A stretch of DNA of 64,000 nt from Pseudomonas sp. B21-028 (GTDB taxonomy: Bacteria; Pseudomonadota; Gammaproteobacteria; Pseudomonadales; Pseudomonadaceae): assembly GCF_024749045.1 (NCBI RefSeq), contig NZ_CP087184.1, forward strand, positions 6,324,001 through 6,388,000, given 5' to 3'. A program made the position numbers and the translations under genes. Positions within the stretch are counted from its first letter, which is position 1; each line of letters starts with the position of its first letter. The notes beneath the pieces were generated by a model, which did not search any database, had not been told where the DNA came from, and was given only the letters and a program-made list of their open reading frames with translations. Positions 8,821-18,823 of the stretch are shown here, piece after piece.

Positions 8821-9539
8821 CAGCAAGCCTCCCCAAGGGTGGCGGTGACACCGCCGTCGACGTCGCGACGGCAACTGATGCGCCGCACCTGCAAGCCGCT
8901 GGCGCGGGCCAGGGCTTCATCGTGGGTGGCAACCACGCAGCACACGCCGCTGTCACGGGTCTGGGTCACCAGCAACTGCATGACCCGCTCGGCGTTCAAC
9001 GGGTCGAGGGCCGCCGTCGGCTCATCCGCCAGCAGCAGCCGCGGACCGTGGGCCAGGGCCCGGGCACAACTGACCCGCTGGCGCTGGCCGACGGACAGGT
9101 CCGCCGGTTTCTTGTCCAGTTGATCGGCAATATCCAGTTGCCCGGCCAGGCGCGCCACGCTGCCGTCATCCTTCAAGCCGAGCAGTTTGCGCGACAGCTC
9201 GATGTTGCCGCGCACAGTCAGGAACCCGAGCAAGCCGCCCGTTTGCAGCACATAACCCAGGTGCCGGCTGCGCAGCTGCGCCAGCGTATTTTGCCCGGTG
9301 CCACGCCACAGCCGGGCGATGTCCAGCGTCGTATCGGCAGGGGCAAAGTCGAACTGCGCGGCCTGATCCGGCGCCAACACCAGCGCCAGCATGTCCAGCA
9401 AAGTGCTCTTGCCGCAGCCGCTGGGGCCGACCAGCGCCAGTTGTTCACCGGCACGCAATTGCAGCCGTGGGATCACCAGGCTATAGCGCTGGCTGCCGGC
9501 GCCCCGGCTTTTGTGCACCGCACTCAGGCTCAGCATCAT
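8820..9539 (-). CDS. tagT: T6SS ABC-type ATPase TagT
   Basis: A 239-residue ATP-binding subunit: Walker [10 protein letters not shown] (~38-46), Q-loop LQTGGLLGFLTV, signature LSVGQRQRVS and Walker B LLLADEPTAALD, with the switch histidine in ATHDEALA. It pairs with TagS. Start is ATG 9539 or the next ATG at 9536; the ppkA stop codon overlaps this site, so the genes are translationally coupled. LolD-like ATPases are the closest general family, and the gene order assigns it to the T6SS. Confidence 0.92.
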   Translation of the reverse strand: MMLSLSAVHKSRGAGSQRYSLVIPRLQLRAGEQLALVGPSGCGKSTLLDMLALVLAPDQAAQFDFAPADTTLDIARLWRGTGQNTLAQLRSRHLGYVLQTGGLLGFLTVRGNIELSRKLLGLKDDGSVARLAGQLDIADQLDKKPADLSVGQRQRVSCARALAHGPRLLLADEPTAALDPLNAERVMQLLVTQTRDSGVCCVVATHDEALARASGLQVRRISCRRDVDGGVTATLGEAC

Positions 9540-12500
9540 GGCAAGGTCGACAACGGAACGCGGTACAGCGCATCGCCCGGCTCGGCGTCGCCGAAGCGCA
9601 CCCAGTTGGCGAGGTCGTTGTGGAAGGTTTCATAGAGGCGGATTTTCGAATCCAGCTCATCGATGAAGTCTTCCTGCTCGGCCACGCTCAAGGACAGCCA
9701 CAGGTCCTGGGTCATGCTCAGCGACTTGCTGCGGTACGGCAGCCCCTCCAGGTACTCGCCGAGGATGCCGCCGTCGGCGAGGTTGCCGCCCTTGCGCAAA
9801 GCCGAGGGGTCGCGGCTCATGTAGGCACTGGCACTGGCAATTTCCTGGAAAAAATCCTTGGGCGAGCTCTGGGTCTTGCGGGCCGCGTCGACGATCAGCT
9901 TCAGCGACTGTTGCAGGTCGTTGAGTTGCAGCTTGGTGAGCATCACGCAGACCTGGAACGCCGGCAGCGCCGGGTTGGTCAGGTCGCGGTCGGCGGTCCA
10001 GGCGCTGACCAGTTGCGGCGCCTGGCTGGCGGCCTTGCGCCCGAGGAAGTCCATGTGCATGGCATAACCGACCGCCGCCGACTTGTCAGCCAGACTCGGC
10101 GCGGCACTCAACTGCGGAACCGCCTGCACTTTGTTGCTGCGCACCTGATGCACGAGGTCGGCGAACACCGAACCGATCTCGTCCACCCGCTCGCCCAGCT
10201 TGTGCACATCCGCGCCGGCGACGGGAATGTACAAGTCACCGATCTGCGGGTTGGCATCGGCAGTCAGGGTGCGGTATTGGCTCTGGGCACCGGCGTGGGT
10301 TTTCTTGCCGGCGTCGCTGAGCAGGTGCAGGGCGTAGATCTTGATTTGCTTGCCCAGGGCGGCTTGACGCACTTCGGCTTCGTTCATCTGCGTCGCGGCA
10401 AAGGGATCGTTCTTGCGCAAGGCACCGGCGTCGGTAACGAGCAGGATCAGGCGCCCGCCATAGCCGGACCAGTCCATGCCCTCGACCGCTTCCATCACGC
10501 CGGCAAACGCATCCTCGTTGAAGGAATGGCTCGACACCGTGGACGCCTTGACCTGCCGTGCAAGGTCCAGGAAGCGTTGCGGGTCGCGGCCCTGTTCCAG
10601 GGTGATCAAGGTCTTGGCCACGTATTCCAGGCCTGGGGTTTTCTTGACACTGCTGCGGAAACCCACCATGCCGAAGCTGACGCTGTCCAACTCGCCACGC
10701 TCGGCGATCCGAGCCTGCAACTGGTGCACCACGTCGCGCACCTGATCGATGTAGGGCTGCATGGACACGGTGGTGTCCACCACCAGCACCACCGCAGTGC
10801 GGAACGCATCGGCATTGGCGGTCAGGATCGGCGTGTTGTTGGAGGCTGCCCGAGGGGTGTTGCCAGGGTCGATGGAGGCCACGTTGAGCAACTGCACCGG
10901 CTGACCATTCTCATCGAAGCTCTCGCGGGAGTCGAAGATCGGCAACAGGTAGAACTGGTTCTGCGGTACGGCGCTGGCGGCCGGCTCCAGGGCCAGCACC
11001 TGCTGGTTATCCTCGCGGTTCTGCTGGGCCTTGAGCAGCACGTTCTTGGCGTTCGACGGGTTGGCCAGCAGCTTTTCCACTTCGCCAGGCTGACGCAGGA
11101 ACATCACCGGCGCGCGGCCGGAACGTTCGGTGAACTTGAGCACCAGGCTCTGTTTCCAGTCGCTGACCTGGGCAGCCGGCAACCAGCCGTCGCTGCGCCC
11201 GTCCGTGGCGGCGCCGACCCGCACCCAGGCGCCGCCATTGACGTCTTTGCGCTGGTACACGTACAGCACCGAGAACGCCGGCAGCTCCTTGCCCGGCGCG
11301 GCGCCCGGTTCGGCGGCGAGCTTCGCCCCCGGTTTGCTCAGCACCCGCTGGAACAGGGTTTTCTTGCCGGCCATCAACAAAGGACGCTGGCCGCCATCGG
11401 CTTCCGTCGCCACGGGCGGATTGACTGGCGGCTTGACCGGTGGCGCCTCGGGGTTCTTCACCGGAGGCGTCTCAGGCACTTTTACCGGCGGTTTGCTGGA
11501 CGAGGTCGTGGATGCCACGGACTGCTTGCCGGTCTTGCCGCTGTCACCGGACAACCACCAATACCCCGCGCCACCCAAGGCCAACGCCACGGCCACCGCG
11601 ACGGCGGCAAGGGCGAACACCGGGGTCTTGCGCGGCTGCGTGGCGGCAGGGCGCTGGGGCGGGCTCACCGGTGGCGGGACTGGCGTCGGTTGTGGCTTCG
11701 GTTGCGATTGGGGCTGCGCGGGGCCGCTCGGGATGTCGATGGACATCGGCGTCAATCCCGCCAGGTCATCGCGGCTCGATGGCGGCGGCACGGGCAGCGG
11801 CAATGGCCGGATCAGGGTCGCCTCGGCCGAATCCGCCGGCAGGTTATCCAGGGCCCGCAACAGCGCTGCCGCATCCGGGAACCGTTCCGCCGGGTCCTTC
11901 GCCAACAGCTTGCGCAGCACATCCTGGTAGCGGCCGTGGTGCACCGGCAGTTCCGGCAGCGGTTCGGTCAGGTGGGCCAGGGCCGTGGACAGCGCATCGT
12001 TGCCGGTATACGGCAACTTGCCGACGAGGATTTCGTAGAGCACCACCCCCAGGGCATACAGGTCGGCACGGCCGTCGATGTCCTGCCCGCGAGCCTGTTC
12101 CGGACTCATGTAGCTGGGCGTGCCCACCGCGAAACCGGCCTGGGTGAATTGGGTGCGATCGTCCAGGGACTTGGCGATGCCGAAGTCCGAGAGCACCGCC
12201 GTGCCGTCGGCACGGAACAGGATGTTCGCCGGCTTGACGTCGCGGTGCACCAGGCCCAGTCCATGGGCGTAGCCCAGGGCCGAGGCGATCTGGCGAATGT
12301 AGGTCAGGCCCTGCTCCGGCGACAGGCCGGCGGCGATGCGTTCCTTGAGCGTGCCGTTGGGCAGGTACTCCATCGCCATGTAATACAGCTCACCGACATT
12401 GCCGATGTCATGGATGGTGACGGTGTGCGGGTGCGACAGGCGCGCCAGGGTCTTGCCTTCGCGCAGGAAGCGCTCGCAGAACGTCGGGTCGGCGGCCAGC

Positions 12501-12637
12501 GCGGCCGCCATGACCTTGAGCGCCACCTTGCGCTCCAATGAGCGCTGGGTCGCCAGGTAAACACTGGCCATCGCGCCTTCGCCGATCTCGCCGTCGATGT
12601 CGTAGCCGGGGATCTGGATGTTCAAAACGGAGTTCAT
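9536..12637 (-). CDS. ppkA: T6SS serine/threonine protein kinase PpkA with VWA domain
   Basis: A 1033-residue membrane kinase, about the length of P. aeruginosa PpkA. Residues 8-280 are a Hanks-type kinase: Gly loop GEGAMASV (19-26), Lys41, HRDVKPAN (131-138), DFG (151-153) and SPE (178-180). A Pro-rich linker (~290-365), one membrane helix (~375-400), a Pro/Lys-rich spacer and a periplasmic part with a von Willebrand A domain follow; the latter has a DTTVS MIDAS-like motif. The kinase phosphorylates Fha to trigger T6SS assembly and is reversed by PppA. The start is ATG 12637, which overlaps the pppA stop; the frame is open beyond it, but the kinase fold begins here. Confidence 0.95.
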   Translation of the reverse strand: MNSVLNIQIPGYDIDGEIGEGAMASVYLATQRSLERKVALKVMAAALAADPTFCERFLREGKTLARLSHPHTVTIHDIGNVGELYYMAMEYLPNGTLKERIAAGLSPEQGLTYIRQIASALGYAHGLGLVHRDVKPANILFRADGTAVLSDFGIAKSLDDRTQFTQAGFAVGTPSYMSPEQARGQDIDGRADLYALGVVLYEILVGKLPYTGNDALSTALAHLTEPLPELPVHHGRYQDVLRKLLAKDPAERFPDAAALLRALDNLPADSAEATLIRPLPLPVPPPSSRDDLAGLTPMSIDIPSGPAQPQSQPKPQPTPVPPPVSPPQRPAATQPRKTPVFALAAVAVAVALALGGAGYWWLSGDSGKTGKQSVASTTSSSKPPVKVPETPPVKNPEAPPVKPPVNPPVATEADGGQRPLLMAGKKTLFQRVLSKPGAKLAAEPGAAPGKELPAFSVLYVYQRKDVNGGAWVRVGAATDGRSDGWLPAAQVSDWKQSLVLKFTERSGRAPVMFLRQPGEVEKLLANPSNAKNVLLKAQQNREDNQQVLALEPAASAVPQNQFYLLPIFDSRESFDENGQPVQLLNVASIDPGNTPRAASNNTPILTANADAFRTAVVLVVDTTVSMQPYIDQVRDVVHQLQARIAERGELDSVSFGMVGFRSSVKKTPGLEYVAKTLITLEQGRDPQRFLDLARQVKASTVSSHSFNEDAFAGVMEAVEGMDWSGYGGRLILLVTDAGALRKNDPFAATQMNEAEVRQAALGKQIKIYALHLLSDAGKKTHAGAQSQYRTLTADANPQIGDLYIPVAGADVHKLGERVDEIGSVFADLVHQVRSNKVQAVPQLSAAPSLADKSAAVGYAMHMDFLGRKAASQAPQLVSAWTADRDLTNPALPAFQVCVMLTKLQLNDLQQSLKLIVDAARKTQSSPKDFFQEIASASAYMSRDPSALRKGGNLADGGILGEYLEGLPYRSKSLSMTQDLWLSLSVAEQEDFIDELDSKIRLYETFHNDLANWVRFGDAEPGDALYRVPLSTLP

Positions 12638-13365
12638 GACGGCACCTTCACAACCACCACGGTGATGTTGTCCGGGGCGCCGCGCATCAGGCCCAGGGAG
12701 ACCAGGCTGCTGGCAATTTCGCCGGGTTCGTCGTGGCTCAGCACTTCGCGGATTTCTTCGTCTTCGACGGTCTTGGTCAGCCCGTCGCTGCACAACAGGT
12801 AGCTGTCGCCGGGCACCAGCAGCAGCTCGGTCATCGCCAGGTTCAACTGCGCCTCGACACCGATGGCGCGGGTGACGATATTGGCCCGGGGATGCACCCG
12901 GGCTTCGGCCTCGCTGAGCAGGCCGCTGTCCTGCAGGTCCTGGACGTAGCTGTGATCCCGGGAGATGCCTTCCAGCACGCCGTCGCGCAGGCGATACAAG
13001 CGGCTGTCGCCGGCCCACAGGCACATGCCGCGCAGGTCACGAACGGCGAGTACCACCACGGTGCTGCCCATCATGGTCACGCCACGGTTGGCGGTTTCTT
13101 CACGCACGGCGGCGTTGACCCGCTGCAGGTCGCTTTGCAGCGCCGCGATGTATTCGTCCAGCGAACGGCCCACGGCAATGTTGCGCAGGCTGTCGACGAT
13201 CAGGCTGCTGACGTAGTCGCCGGCCGCGTGCCCGCCCATGCCATCGGCGACCACCCAGAGGCCGTTTTCCGGCAGGTCCAGGCACGCATCTTCGTTAACC
13301 TGGCGGACCATGCCAACGTGGCTCTTGCTTGCAGATTTGCAGGCTTTCCCAGCACTTGGACGCAT
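12634..13365 (-). CDS. pppA: T6SS PP2C-type protein phosphatase PppA
   Basis: A 243-residue PPM/PP2C phosphatase with the metal-binding motifs VNEDA (~23-27), VADGMGGHAAG (~39-49), LWAGDSRLYR, CSDGLTKTV and GAPDNITVVVV. It removes the phosphate that PpkA puts on Fha, resetting T6SS activity and allowing the machine to be redeployed. It starts at ATG 13365 directly against the TAG stop of tagF (no spacer) and its stop overlaps ppkA, so tagF-pppA-ppkA are tightly packed. Confidence 0.95.
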   Translation of the reverse strand: MRPSAGKACKSASKSHVGMVRQVNEDACLDLPENGLWVVADGMGGHAAGDYVSSLIVDSLRNIAVGRSLDEYIAALQSDLQRVNAAVREETANRGVTMMGSTVVVLAVRDLRGMCLWAGDSRLYRLRDGVLEGISRDHSYVQDLQDSGLLSEAEARVHPRANIVTRAIGVEAQLNLAMTELLLVPGDSYLLCSDGLTKTVEDEEIREVLSHDEPGEIASSLVSLGLMRGAPDNITVVVVKVPS

Positions 13366-14019
13366 CTACACAACACCTTCTTGGCCGAGCAAAAATTGCG
13401 CAAAGTCAGCAGCGGCCGGCAGGCCCTGGCAGCGCATCAAACCGGGCGCGATGCGCTCCGAACCCTGCCCCCACCACAGGCTCGCGCCCTCACATGCCGA
13501 CTCGGCCAGGGCACTCATGCGCCGCTGCGGGTCGGTGGCATCGAAGCGATGCAGGCTGGCAAACCGGTTGCTGGGGATACGTGGCAGAAACATCGGGCTG
13601 CCAAGGTTTTCCAGTTCCGCGCCGAAGGCTTCGAACGTGGCCTCTACGCTCAATGTGCTCAGCAGCAGGTTCTCCACCCGCTCGAACCACTCATCCGCAC
13701 CGCCGACCACCGACGCCGGGTCCGCATCGGGCTCCAGCAACACCGCGACGGTCAGCGGAAAATAGCGACCGACCCGGTCGATGCTCGGCATCACCACCCC
13801 AACCGCAGCGTCCGGCCCGCACACGCCGGGGGCGACCATGAAGCGCCACAGCGGACTGACCAGATAGGCATCCAGCCATCGCTCGCCGAGGCAGGTCTGA
13901 CTGGCGAGCAAACCGGCCGCCAGCCACGAGTCCCACGGGCCAATAAAGCTCTGGGGCAAGCCACGGCTGACAAAATCCCCACGGCTGGCCAACTTTCCAT
14001 AGAAACCCGGTGTACTCAT
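13366..14019 (-). CDS. tagF: T6SS repressor TagF
   Basis: A 217-residue soluble protein of the TagF family (DUF2094), with the typical opening GFYGKLASRGDFVSRGLP and WDSWLAAGL, and an internal GRYFPLTVA. TagF blocks T6SS activation by a route separate from the phosphorylation switch. In some bacteria it is fused to a PppA-like phosphatase; here the two are adjacent separate genes. It overlaps the tssM stop by 4 bp (ATGA-type coupling). Confidence 0.93.
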   Translation of the reverse strand: MSTPGFYGKLASRGDFVSRGLPQSFIGPWDSWLAAGLLASQTCLGERWLDAYLVSPLWRFMVAPGVCGPDAAVGVVMPSIDRVGRYFPLTVAVLLEPDADPASVVGGADEWFERVENLLLSTLSVEATFEAFGAELENLGSPMFLPRIPSNRFASLHRFDATDPQRRMSALAESACEGASLWWGQGSERIAPGLMRCQGLPAAADFAQFLLGQEGVV

Positions 14020-17000
14020 AGCCGCTCCGGCAGGCTGAAGCCGCTGAGCACGCGGCTTTTGAACGGGTTGAAGGCACTGCTGGCCCGCAGCTCGTAGGAA
14101 GCGCTGGCGTTATCGACCCGCAGCCGCAGGTTGAAGCGGTCCGGCGAGTTGCCGGCGGTCAGGTCCGACTGCTCCAGCAGCCGGAACCAGGCCCACGGCC
14201 CATCCAGGGTGATACCGGAGCGACCGTTGGAGGACGGCGGCATGACCGAGATCCGCACCACGCCGATGCTGCCCGGGTTCGGCCACTGCATGGCGGTCGG
14301 GCGACTCGGGCCGTGGTCGTAGCTCAACTGCTGGCCATCGAGATCGAGCAGAAACTGGGTGATGGTCGAGTCCATCGCCACCGGCTTGAGCTCGAAGCGC
14401 ACCATCGGCTGGGTGCCGCCGGAACGGAAGAACGCGTCGCGAATGGCCGCCGCGCGCTGGAAGGTCTGCAGCACGCCAGGGGCGATGCCGAGTTTCTGCG
14501 CCGCACCCGGCTGCCAGCGCCAGGTCGGTGTGGAAGTATCGACGTAAGGTTGCAGGTACTTGCGGAAGTAGTTGTCCATCACCCCGCCGACGCCGAAGAA
14601 CTGGCCGAAGTCATCCAGGGTCGCGTCCCGGGCACTGCCCGGCGACATCGGATAACGCCCGGCCAGGGACTGGCGGTAGATGTTCACCACTTCGCTGGTC
14701 CAGGCGGCGTTCAGTTGATTGCGCACCCCGCCCATCATGCTGTTGGTGGTGGAGTTAACCACCGACTTGACCAACCCCTGCACCAACGGCGGCTGACGCT
14801 CGGCGTTGAGGCTGACCCGGGTGGCGGCCGCCGCGGCCTGGTTCTTGGCTTCGCCGAGCAAGGCATCGCCGCTGGCGCCGACCATGGCACTGACCTGCAC
14901 GTACAAGGCATTCATGTCGGCCAGCAAGCCATCGATGGCGGCCGGTTCACCTTCGTTTTTGCTGACGATGCTGTTGAGCTCGGCGAAGTGCGCCGTGATC
15001 GGGTCGTCGCTGGCCTGCGGTGCGCTTTGCGTCGCCTGCTCCTGGCCGAGCAAGCTGCCCAGGCGTTCCTTGAGCTTGTCCACCCCGCCCTCCACCGGCG
15101 CGCCCTTGGCGGCCAGCAGGCGTTCGTCCTGTTGCAGGTCGGTTTCCTTCGCCACCGCCACCAACAGTTTTTTCAACGGCGAGGTCGGCCCGGAAATCAC
15201 CCGTAGCACATCGGCGGCCTGGGCCACGCTGGTGATCGGTACGAAATCGATGTCGGCGAGCAAGGCATCCCATTGACGCTGATAGTCCTGGAAGTACAGC
15301 CGGCGCACATCGGCGGCCAGGCTGGCAACGTTCTGCTGATCGGCCTCTTCATGGCCCAGCACCCATTGCTCTTCGGCCAGGGTGCCGGTCTGGCTCAGGC
15401 TGGTGAGCAAGAAGCCCTGGCGGTAGCCCTTGACGGTGAAGAACCCGCTCAACGGCTCGCCCAGCGGCTTGCCGCTCTTGCGGCTGAACACCAGCGCGGC
15501 GTCACGCCCGGCGGCTTCGTTGATGCGGAAGTCCGGGATGCCCTCGGGCAGTTTCTGCCGCTTGATCCGGTCGTAGACGCGTTGGGCCACGGGCAGCTGT
15601 TGCAACTGCCGGCGCAGGTCTTCGATCAGCCGAGGGTCCAGCCGTGCGGTGGGCGGGTGACGTTCGAACAGCGCTTGCAGATGCTCGCTCAGGGCCAGCC
15701 GCTGTTCGGCCGGCAGGTCACGGGGCAGGCTGCGATCCCAGTCCAGGGCAATCCAGGCCTTGATGAAGTCGGCGTCGTAATGCTCGTTGTCGGCGAGCAT
15801 CAGGTAGGCCTTCAAGCCTTCGTAGAGGAAATCCGAATTGCCGCCGCTGTGCAGTTGCTCTTCGATGCGCGTCAGCAGGCGCGGCGCGAACACCGCGATC
15901 AGCAACTTGCGATAGACGCTGCCGGACTCGGCTTCCAGCATGTCGCCCTGGTACAGACCCAGGCCCTCGGCCCAATCCGGCGCATCACCCGCCAGGTGTT
16001 TAACGGCGTTGAGCAACGGCAGCACCGCGAGCACATCGCGCTGTGCCGGGCTGAGGTTCTGCACGGTCTGGCCCAGCGGCGCGACCTTCTGGTCGACCTG
16101 GGCGATGTAGGCCTGGTTGGCCCGATAACTGACCCACCACAACGTGCTGACCACCAGCACCACTAGCACGGTGGAGGCCAATACGCCCCGGGCGATCCAT
16201 TTGCGCCGACGCTCGACTTTCGGGTCGACGCCCACCAGCCCACGCTCGGCGAAGGCAACAGCGGTGAAGAGTTTTTCGATGAAGTAGCTGCGCCCAGTGC
16301 CGGTCTGGCGCGCCAGGTGCTGGCGGTCCAGGTTCATGCTTTGGGCCATGGAGCCGATCAGGCGGTCGATCGGGCTGCCTTCCTGGGTGCCGCTGGTGAA
16401 ATACACACCGCGCAGCAGCACGCGCTCTTCGAAGGCGTTGGGCTTGAACACGCCGTCGAGGAAGCTTTGCAGGCAATCCTTCAAGGCACCGAACTGCTGC
16501 GGGAAACCGTAGATCAGATCACGCCGCGCCGGGTCGCGTTCCTGTTGCAGGCGCTCCACCAGCCGGTCGTTGAGGCGCTGTTCCAGGCCGGTGAATTCGC
16601 TTTGCAGGTGCGCCAGCGGACTGTCGTTGCTCTTGCCATCGTCGAGGGCGAAGGTCATGCCCCAGACCTGCGCGCGCTCTTCCTTGCTCAGGGTGTCGAA
16701 GTACTCCATGAACCCGGGCACGAGGTCGAGCTTGGTCAGCATCAGGTAGACCGGGAAGCGCACGCCCAGTTGGGTGTACAACTCCTGGATACGCAGGCGG
16801 ATCGCGGCGGCATGGGCAGCGCGCTCGGCGTCGCTGCCCAGCAGCAGGTCGGACAGGCTGATGGCGATGAACGCGCCGTCAATCGGACGCCGGGCCCGTT
16901 GCTTTTTCAGCAGCCCCAGGAAGCCCAGCCAGGCAGCCTTGTCGATGGCCGCGTCGCTGTCCTGGGTGGTGTAGCGCCCGGCGGTGTCGAGCAGGACGGC

Positions 17001-17516
17001 CTGGTCGGTGAACCACCAATCGCAGTTGCGGGTACCGCCGACGCCGCGCACCGCACCGGCGCCCAACTGGGCCGCCAACGGGAAGTGCAGCCCGGAGTTG
17101 ACCAGCGCGGTGGTCTTGCCCGACCCCGGCGGGCCGATGATCACGTACCACGGCAGTTCGTAGAGGTTACGACGCTCGTCACCGCCCAGCTTGGCCTTCT
17201 TCAACAGCGCCAGGGCTTCGTCCATGCGCTGGCGAAGGGTTTCGAGTTCTTCGGCGGTGGCGATGCTGGTGGGGTCGGGCGGCGTCTGCTCGGCCAGGCT
17301 GCGCATGACTTCGGCGGCCTGACGACGGGCCTGGATGATGCGGAACACGCGGTAGGCGATCCACACCGCGAACACCAGGATGATCAACGCCCAGCGCCGC
17401 CCTTCGGGCACCAGCCAGTCCAGCAGCGGGCCGACGAACCAGATGATCAGACTCAGGGCAATCAGCCCCAGCAACGGGATGACCCAGCGGATCATGAAAC
17501 TGAAAAACGCCTTCAC
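14016..17516 (-). CDS. tssM: T6SS inner-membrane core protein TssM (IcmF-like)
   Basis: A 1166-residue protein forming the T6SS trans-envelope complex with TssL and TssJ. Two N-terminal membrane helices (~10-30 and ~42-58) are followed by a cytoplasmic NTPase-like domain with intact Walker A GPPGSGKTT (~128-136), the IcmF-type region (LMLTKLDLVPGFMEYF), a third helix (~435-455) and a large periplasmic part containing the IcmF C-terminal and DUF1215-type regions. The gene overlaps tssL (ATGA). In the family the Walker A motif is needed in some species and absent in others; here it is complete. Its periplasmic C-terminus should bind TssJ, whose gene is frameshifted in this sequence. Confidence 0.95.
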   Translation of the reverse strand: MKAFFSFMIRWVIPLLGLIALSLIIWFVGPLLDWLVPEGRRWALIILVFAVWIAYRVFRIIQARRQAAEVMRSLAEQTPPDPTSIATAEELETLRQRMDEALALLKKAKLGGDERRNLYELPWYVIIGPPGSGKTTALVNSGLHFPLAAQLGAGAVRGVGGTRNCDWWFTDQAVLLDTAGRYTTQDSDAAIDKAAWLGFLGLLKKQRARRPIDGAFIAISLSDLLLGSDAERAAHAAAIRLRIQELYTQLGVRFPVYLMLTKLDLVPGFMEYFDTLSKEERAQVWGMTFALDDGKSNDSPLAHLQSEFTGLEQRLNDRLVERLQQERDPARRDLIYGFPQQFGALKDCLQSFLDGVFKPNAFEERVLLRGVYFTSGTQEGSPIDRLIGSMAQSMNLDRQHLARQTGTGRSYFIEKLFTAVAFAERGLVGVDPKVERRRKWIARGVLASTVLVVLVVSTLWWVSYRANQAYIAQVDQKVAPLGQTVQNLSPAQRDVLAVLPLLNAVKHLAGDAPDWAEGLGLYQGDMLEAESGSVYRKLLIAVFAPRLLTRIEEQLHSGGNSDFLYEGLKAYLMLADNEHYDADFIKAWIALDWDRSLPRDLPAEQRLALSEHLQALFERHPPTARLDPRLIEDLRRQLQQLPVAQRVYDRIKRQKLPEGIPDFRINEAAGRDAALVFSRKSGKPLGEPLSGFFTVKGYRQGFLLTSLSQTGTLAEEQWVLGHEEADQQNVASLAADVRRLYFQDYQRQWDALLADIDFVPITSVAQAADVLRVISGPTSPLKKLLVAVAKETDLQQDERLLAAKGAPVEGGVDKLKERLGSLLGQEQATQSAPQASDDPITAHFAELNSIVSKNEGEPAAIDGLLADMNALYVQVSAMVGASGDALLGEAKNQAAAAATRVSLNAERQPPLVQGLVKSVVNSTTNSMMGGVRNQLNAAWTSEVVNIYRQSLAGRYPMSPGSARDATLDDFGQFFGVGGVMDNYFRKYLQPYVDTSTPTWRWQPGAAQKLGIAPGVLQTFQRAAAIRDAFFRSGGTQPMVRFELKPVAMDSTITQFLLDLDGQQLSYDHGPSRPTAMQWPNPGSIGVVRISVMPPSSNGRSGITLDGPWAWFRLLEQSDLTAGNSPDRFNLRLRVDNASASYELRASSAFNPFKSRVLSGFSLPERL

Positions 17517-18817
17517 TCGACTCCCTCCGCCAATACGGTGATTTCAACCCGACGGTTGCGTGCACGCCCTTCCGTGGTGGCGTTGGACGCCAGTGGTTCG
17601 GTGTCGCTGCGGCCTTCGGCGCTGAAGCGCTCGGGCTGGCCGGTCTTGGCCGACAGAATCTGCAGCACCGACTGCGCCCGCGCTTCGGACAACGCCCAGT
17701 TGGACGGGAAGCGCAACGTGGCAATCGGACGATTGTCGCTGTGGCCGGTCACCAGGACCTGGCCCTTGACCTTGCGCACCGCATCGGCGATGCGCAGCAT
17801 CAACGGCTCGAAATCGTCCTTGATGCTGGCGCTGCCCGAGGCGAACAGTTCGTCGCCACGGATGGTCACCACCGAACGGTCGACGGCGTCTTCCACCGCG
17901 ATCCGATTGGCTCGGATTTCATCGGCCAGGAAACCGGCCAGGCGGGGACGCTCGACCACTTTCGGCTGCACCACAGGGCGGTCGATGGTCTGCACCGGGA
18001 TCTCGCCGAGGAAGTGAATGTTCTTGAACACCGGTTCGGCATCGGAGGCGAGTTTCATGCGCAGACCGAACAGCAGCGCCAGCAGCAAGGCCGCGCCGAT
18101 GGCCACGGTGATCCATGGCGGCATGAATTGCGCCAGGCGGTCGCGGGCCACGGTGACGCCGCGCCAGTGTGGCGACAACTCGCGTTCGTAGTCGCCACGG
18201 GCACTGCGGATCACCGCACTGGTGCGTTCGCGCAACGCTTCGAGTTGGCTGCGACCGTCGTTCATCACCCGATAGCGCCCTTCGAAACCGAGGCACATGC
18301 ACAGGTACAACAGCTCCAGCAAGTACAAGCGTTCCCGTGGGCTTTGCAGGCAATGTTCCAACAGCTGGAAGACTTTCTCGCCACCCCAGGCTTCGTTGTG
18401 CACGGTGATCAACAGGCTCTGCTTGCCCCAGTCGCTGGTGCCGCCCCAGGGAGTGCTCAATACCGCTTCATCCAGCGCGGTGCACAAGGCATAGCGGGCC
18501 AGCAGCACGTCGTTGCGCACCACCCCGGCAGCCTCGGCGCGCTCTTCGAACTGGCGCAGGTAGGCCAGCAGTTGTGCGCGCAGGCTGGCCGGGGCCGGGT
18601 GCGCGATGGTACTGCGCAGGCGCGTCAGCAGGGCCAGCAGCGGCCCGGCGGCGCTTTCCAGCGGGTTAAGGCCCTGGGCCTTGCCGGTCAGCACCGGCGC
18701 GGCCGGCATCGACAGCGGCGCGGGTGCGGGCTGAGGGCGACCGGCATCCGGGCGGAACGGATCGGCGCCACGGCCGCCGGGCGTTGGCATGAACTGGGTA
18801 CGATCGTCGTTGCTCAT
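17513..18817 (-). CDS. tssL: T6SS inner-membrane protein TssL with OmpA-like C-terminal domain
   Basis: A 434-residue extended TssL (DotU/IcmH type). Residues 1-45 are a Pro-rich disordered tail; ~50-225 the cytoplasmic hook-shaped DotU domain (DEAVLSTPWG, LELLYLCMCLGFEGRYR); ~234-252 the single membrane helix; and ~305-430 an OmpA/MotB-like peptidoglycan-binding domain with VTGHSDNRP and GRARNRRVEI. The extra domain lets TssL grip the cell wall itself, replacing a separate TagL-type anchor. It lies 6 bp after tssK. Confidence 0.95.
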   Translation of the reverse strand: MSNDDRTQFMPTPGGRGADPFRPDAGRPQPAPAPLSMPAAPVLTGKAQGLNPLESAAGPLLALLTRLRSTIAHPAPASLRAQLLAYLRQFEERAEAAGVVRNDVLLARYALCTALDEAVLSTPWGGTSDWGKQSLLITVHNEAWGGEKVFQLLEHCLQSPRERLYLLELLYLCMCLGFEGRYRVMNDGRSQLEALRERTSAVIRSARGDYERELSPHWRGVTVARDRLAQFMPPWITVAIGAALLLALLFGLRMKLASDAEPVFKNIHFLGEIPVQTIDRPVVQPKVVERPRLAGFLADEIRANRIAVEDAVDRSVVTIRGDELFASGSASIKDDFEPLMLRIADAVRKVKGQVLVTGHSDNRPIATLRFPSNWALSEARAQSVLQILSAKTGQPERFSAEGRSDTEPLASNATTEGRARNRRVEITVLAEGVE

Positions 18818-18823
18818 CGCGAA

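Noticed and set aside
9467..12541. A 1024-codon frame on the + strand opposite ppkA
   Set aside because: It is the antisense shadow of ppkA, with Arg/Gly/Gln-rich low-complexity translation and no domain.
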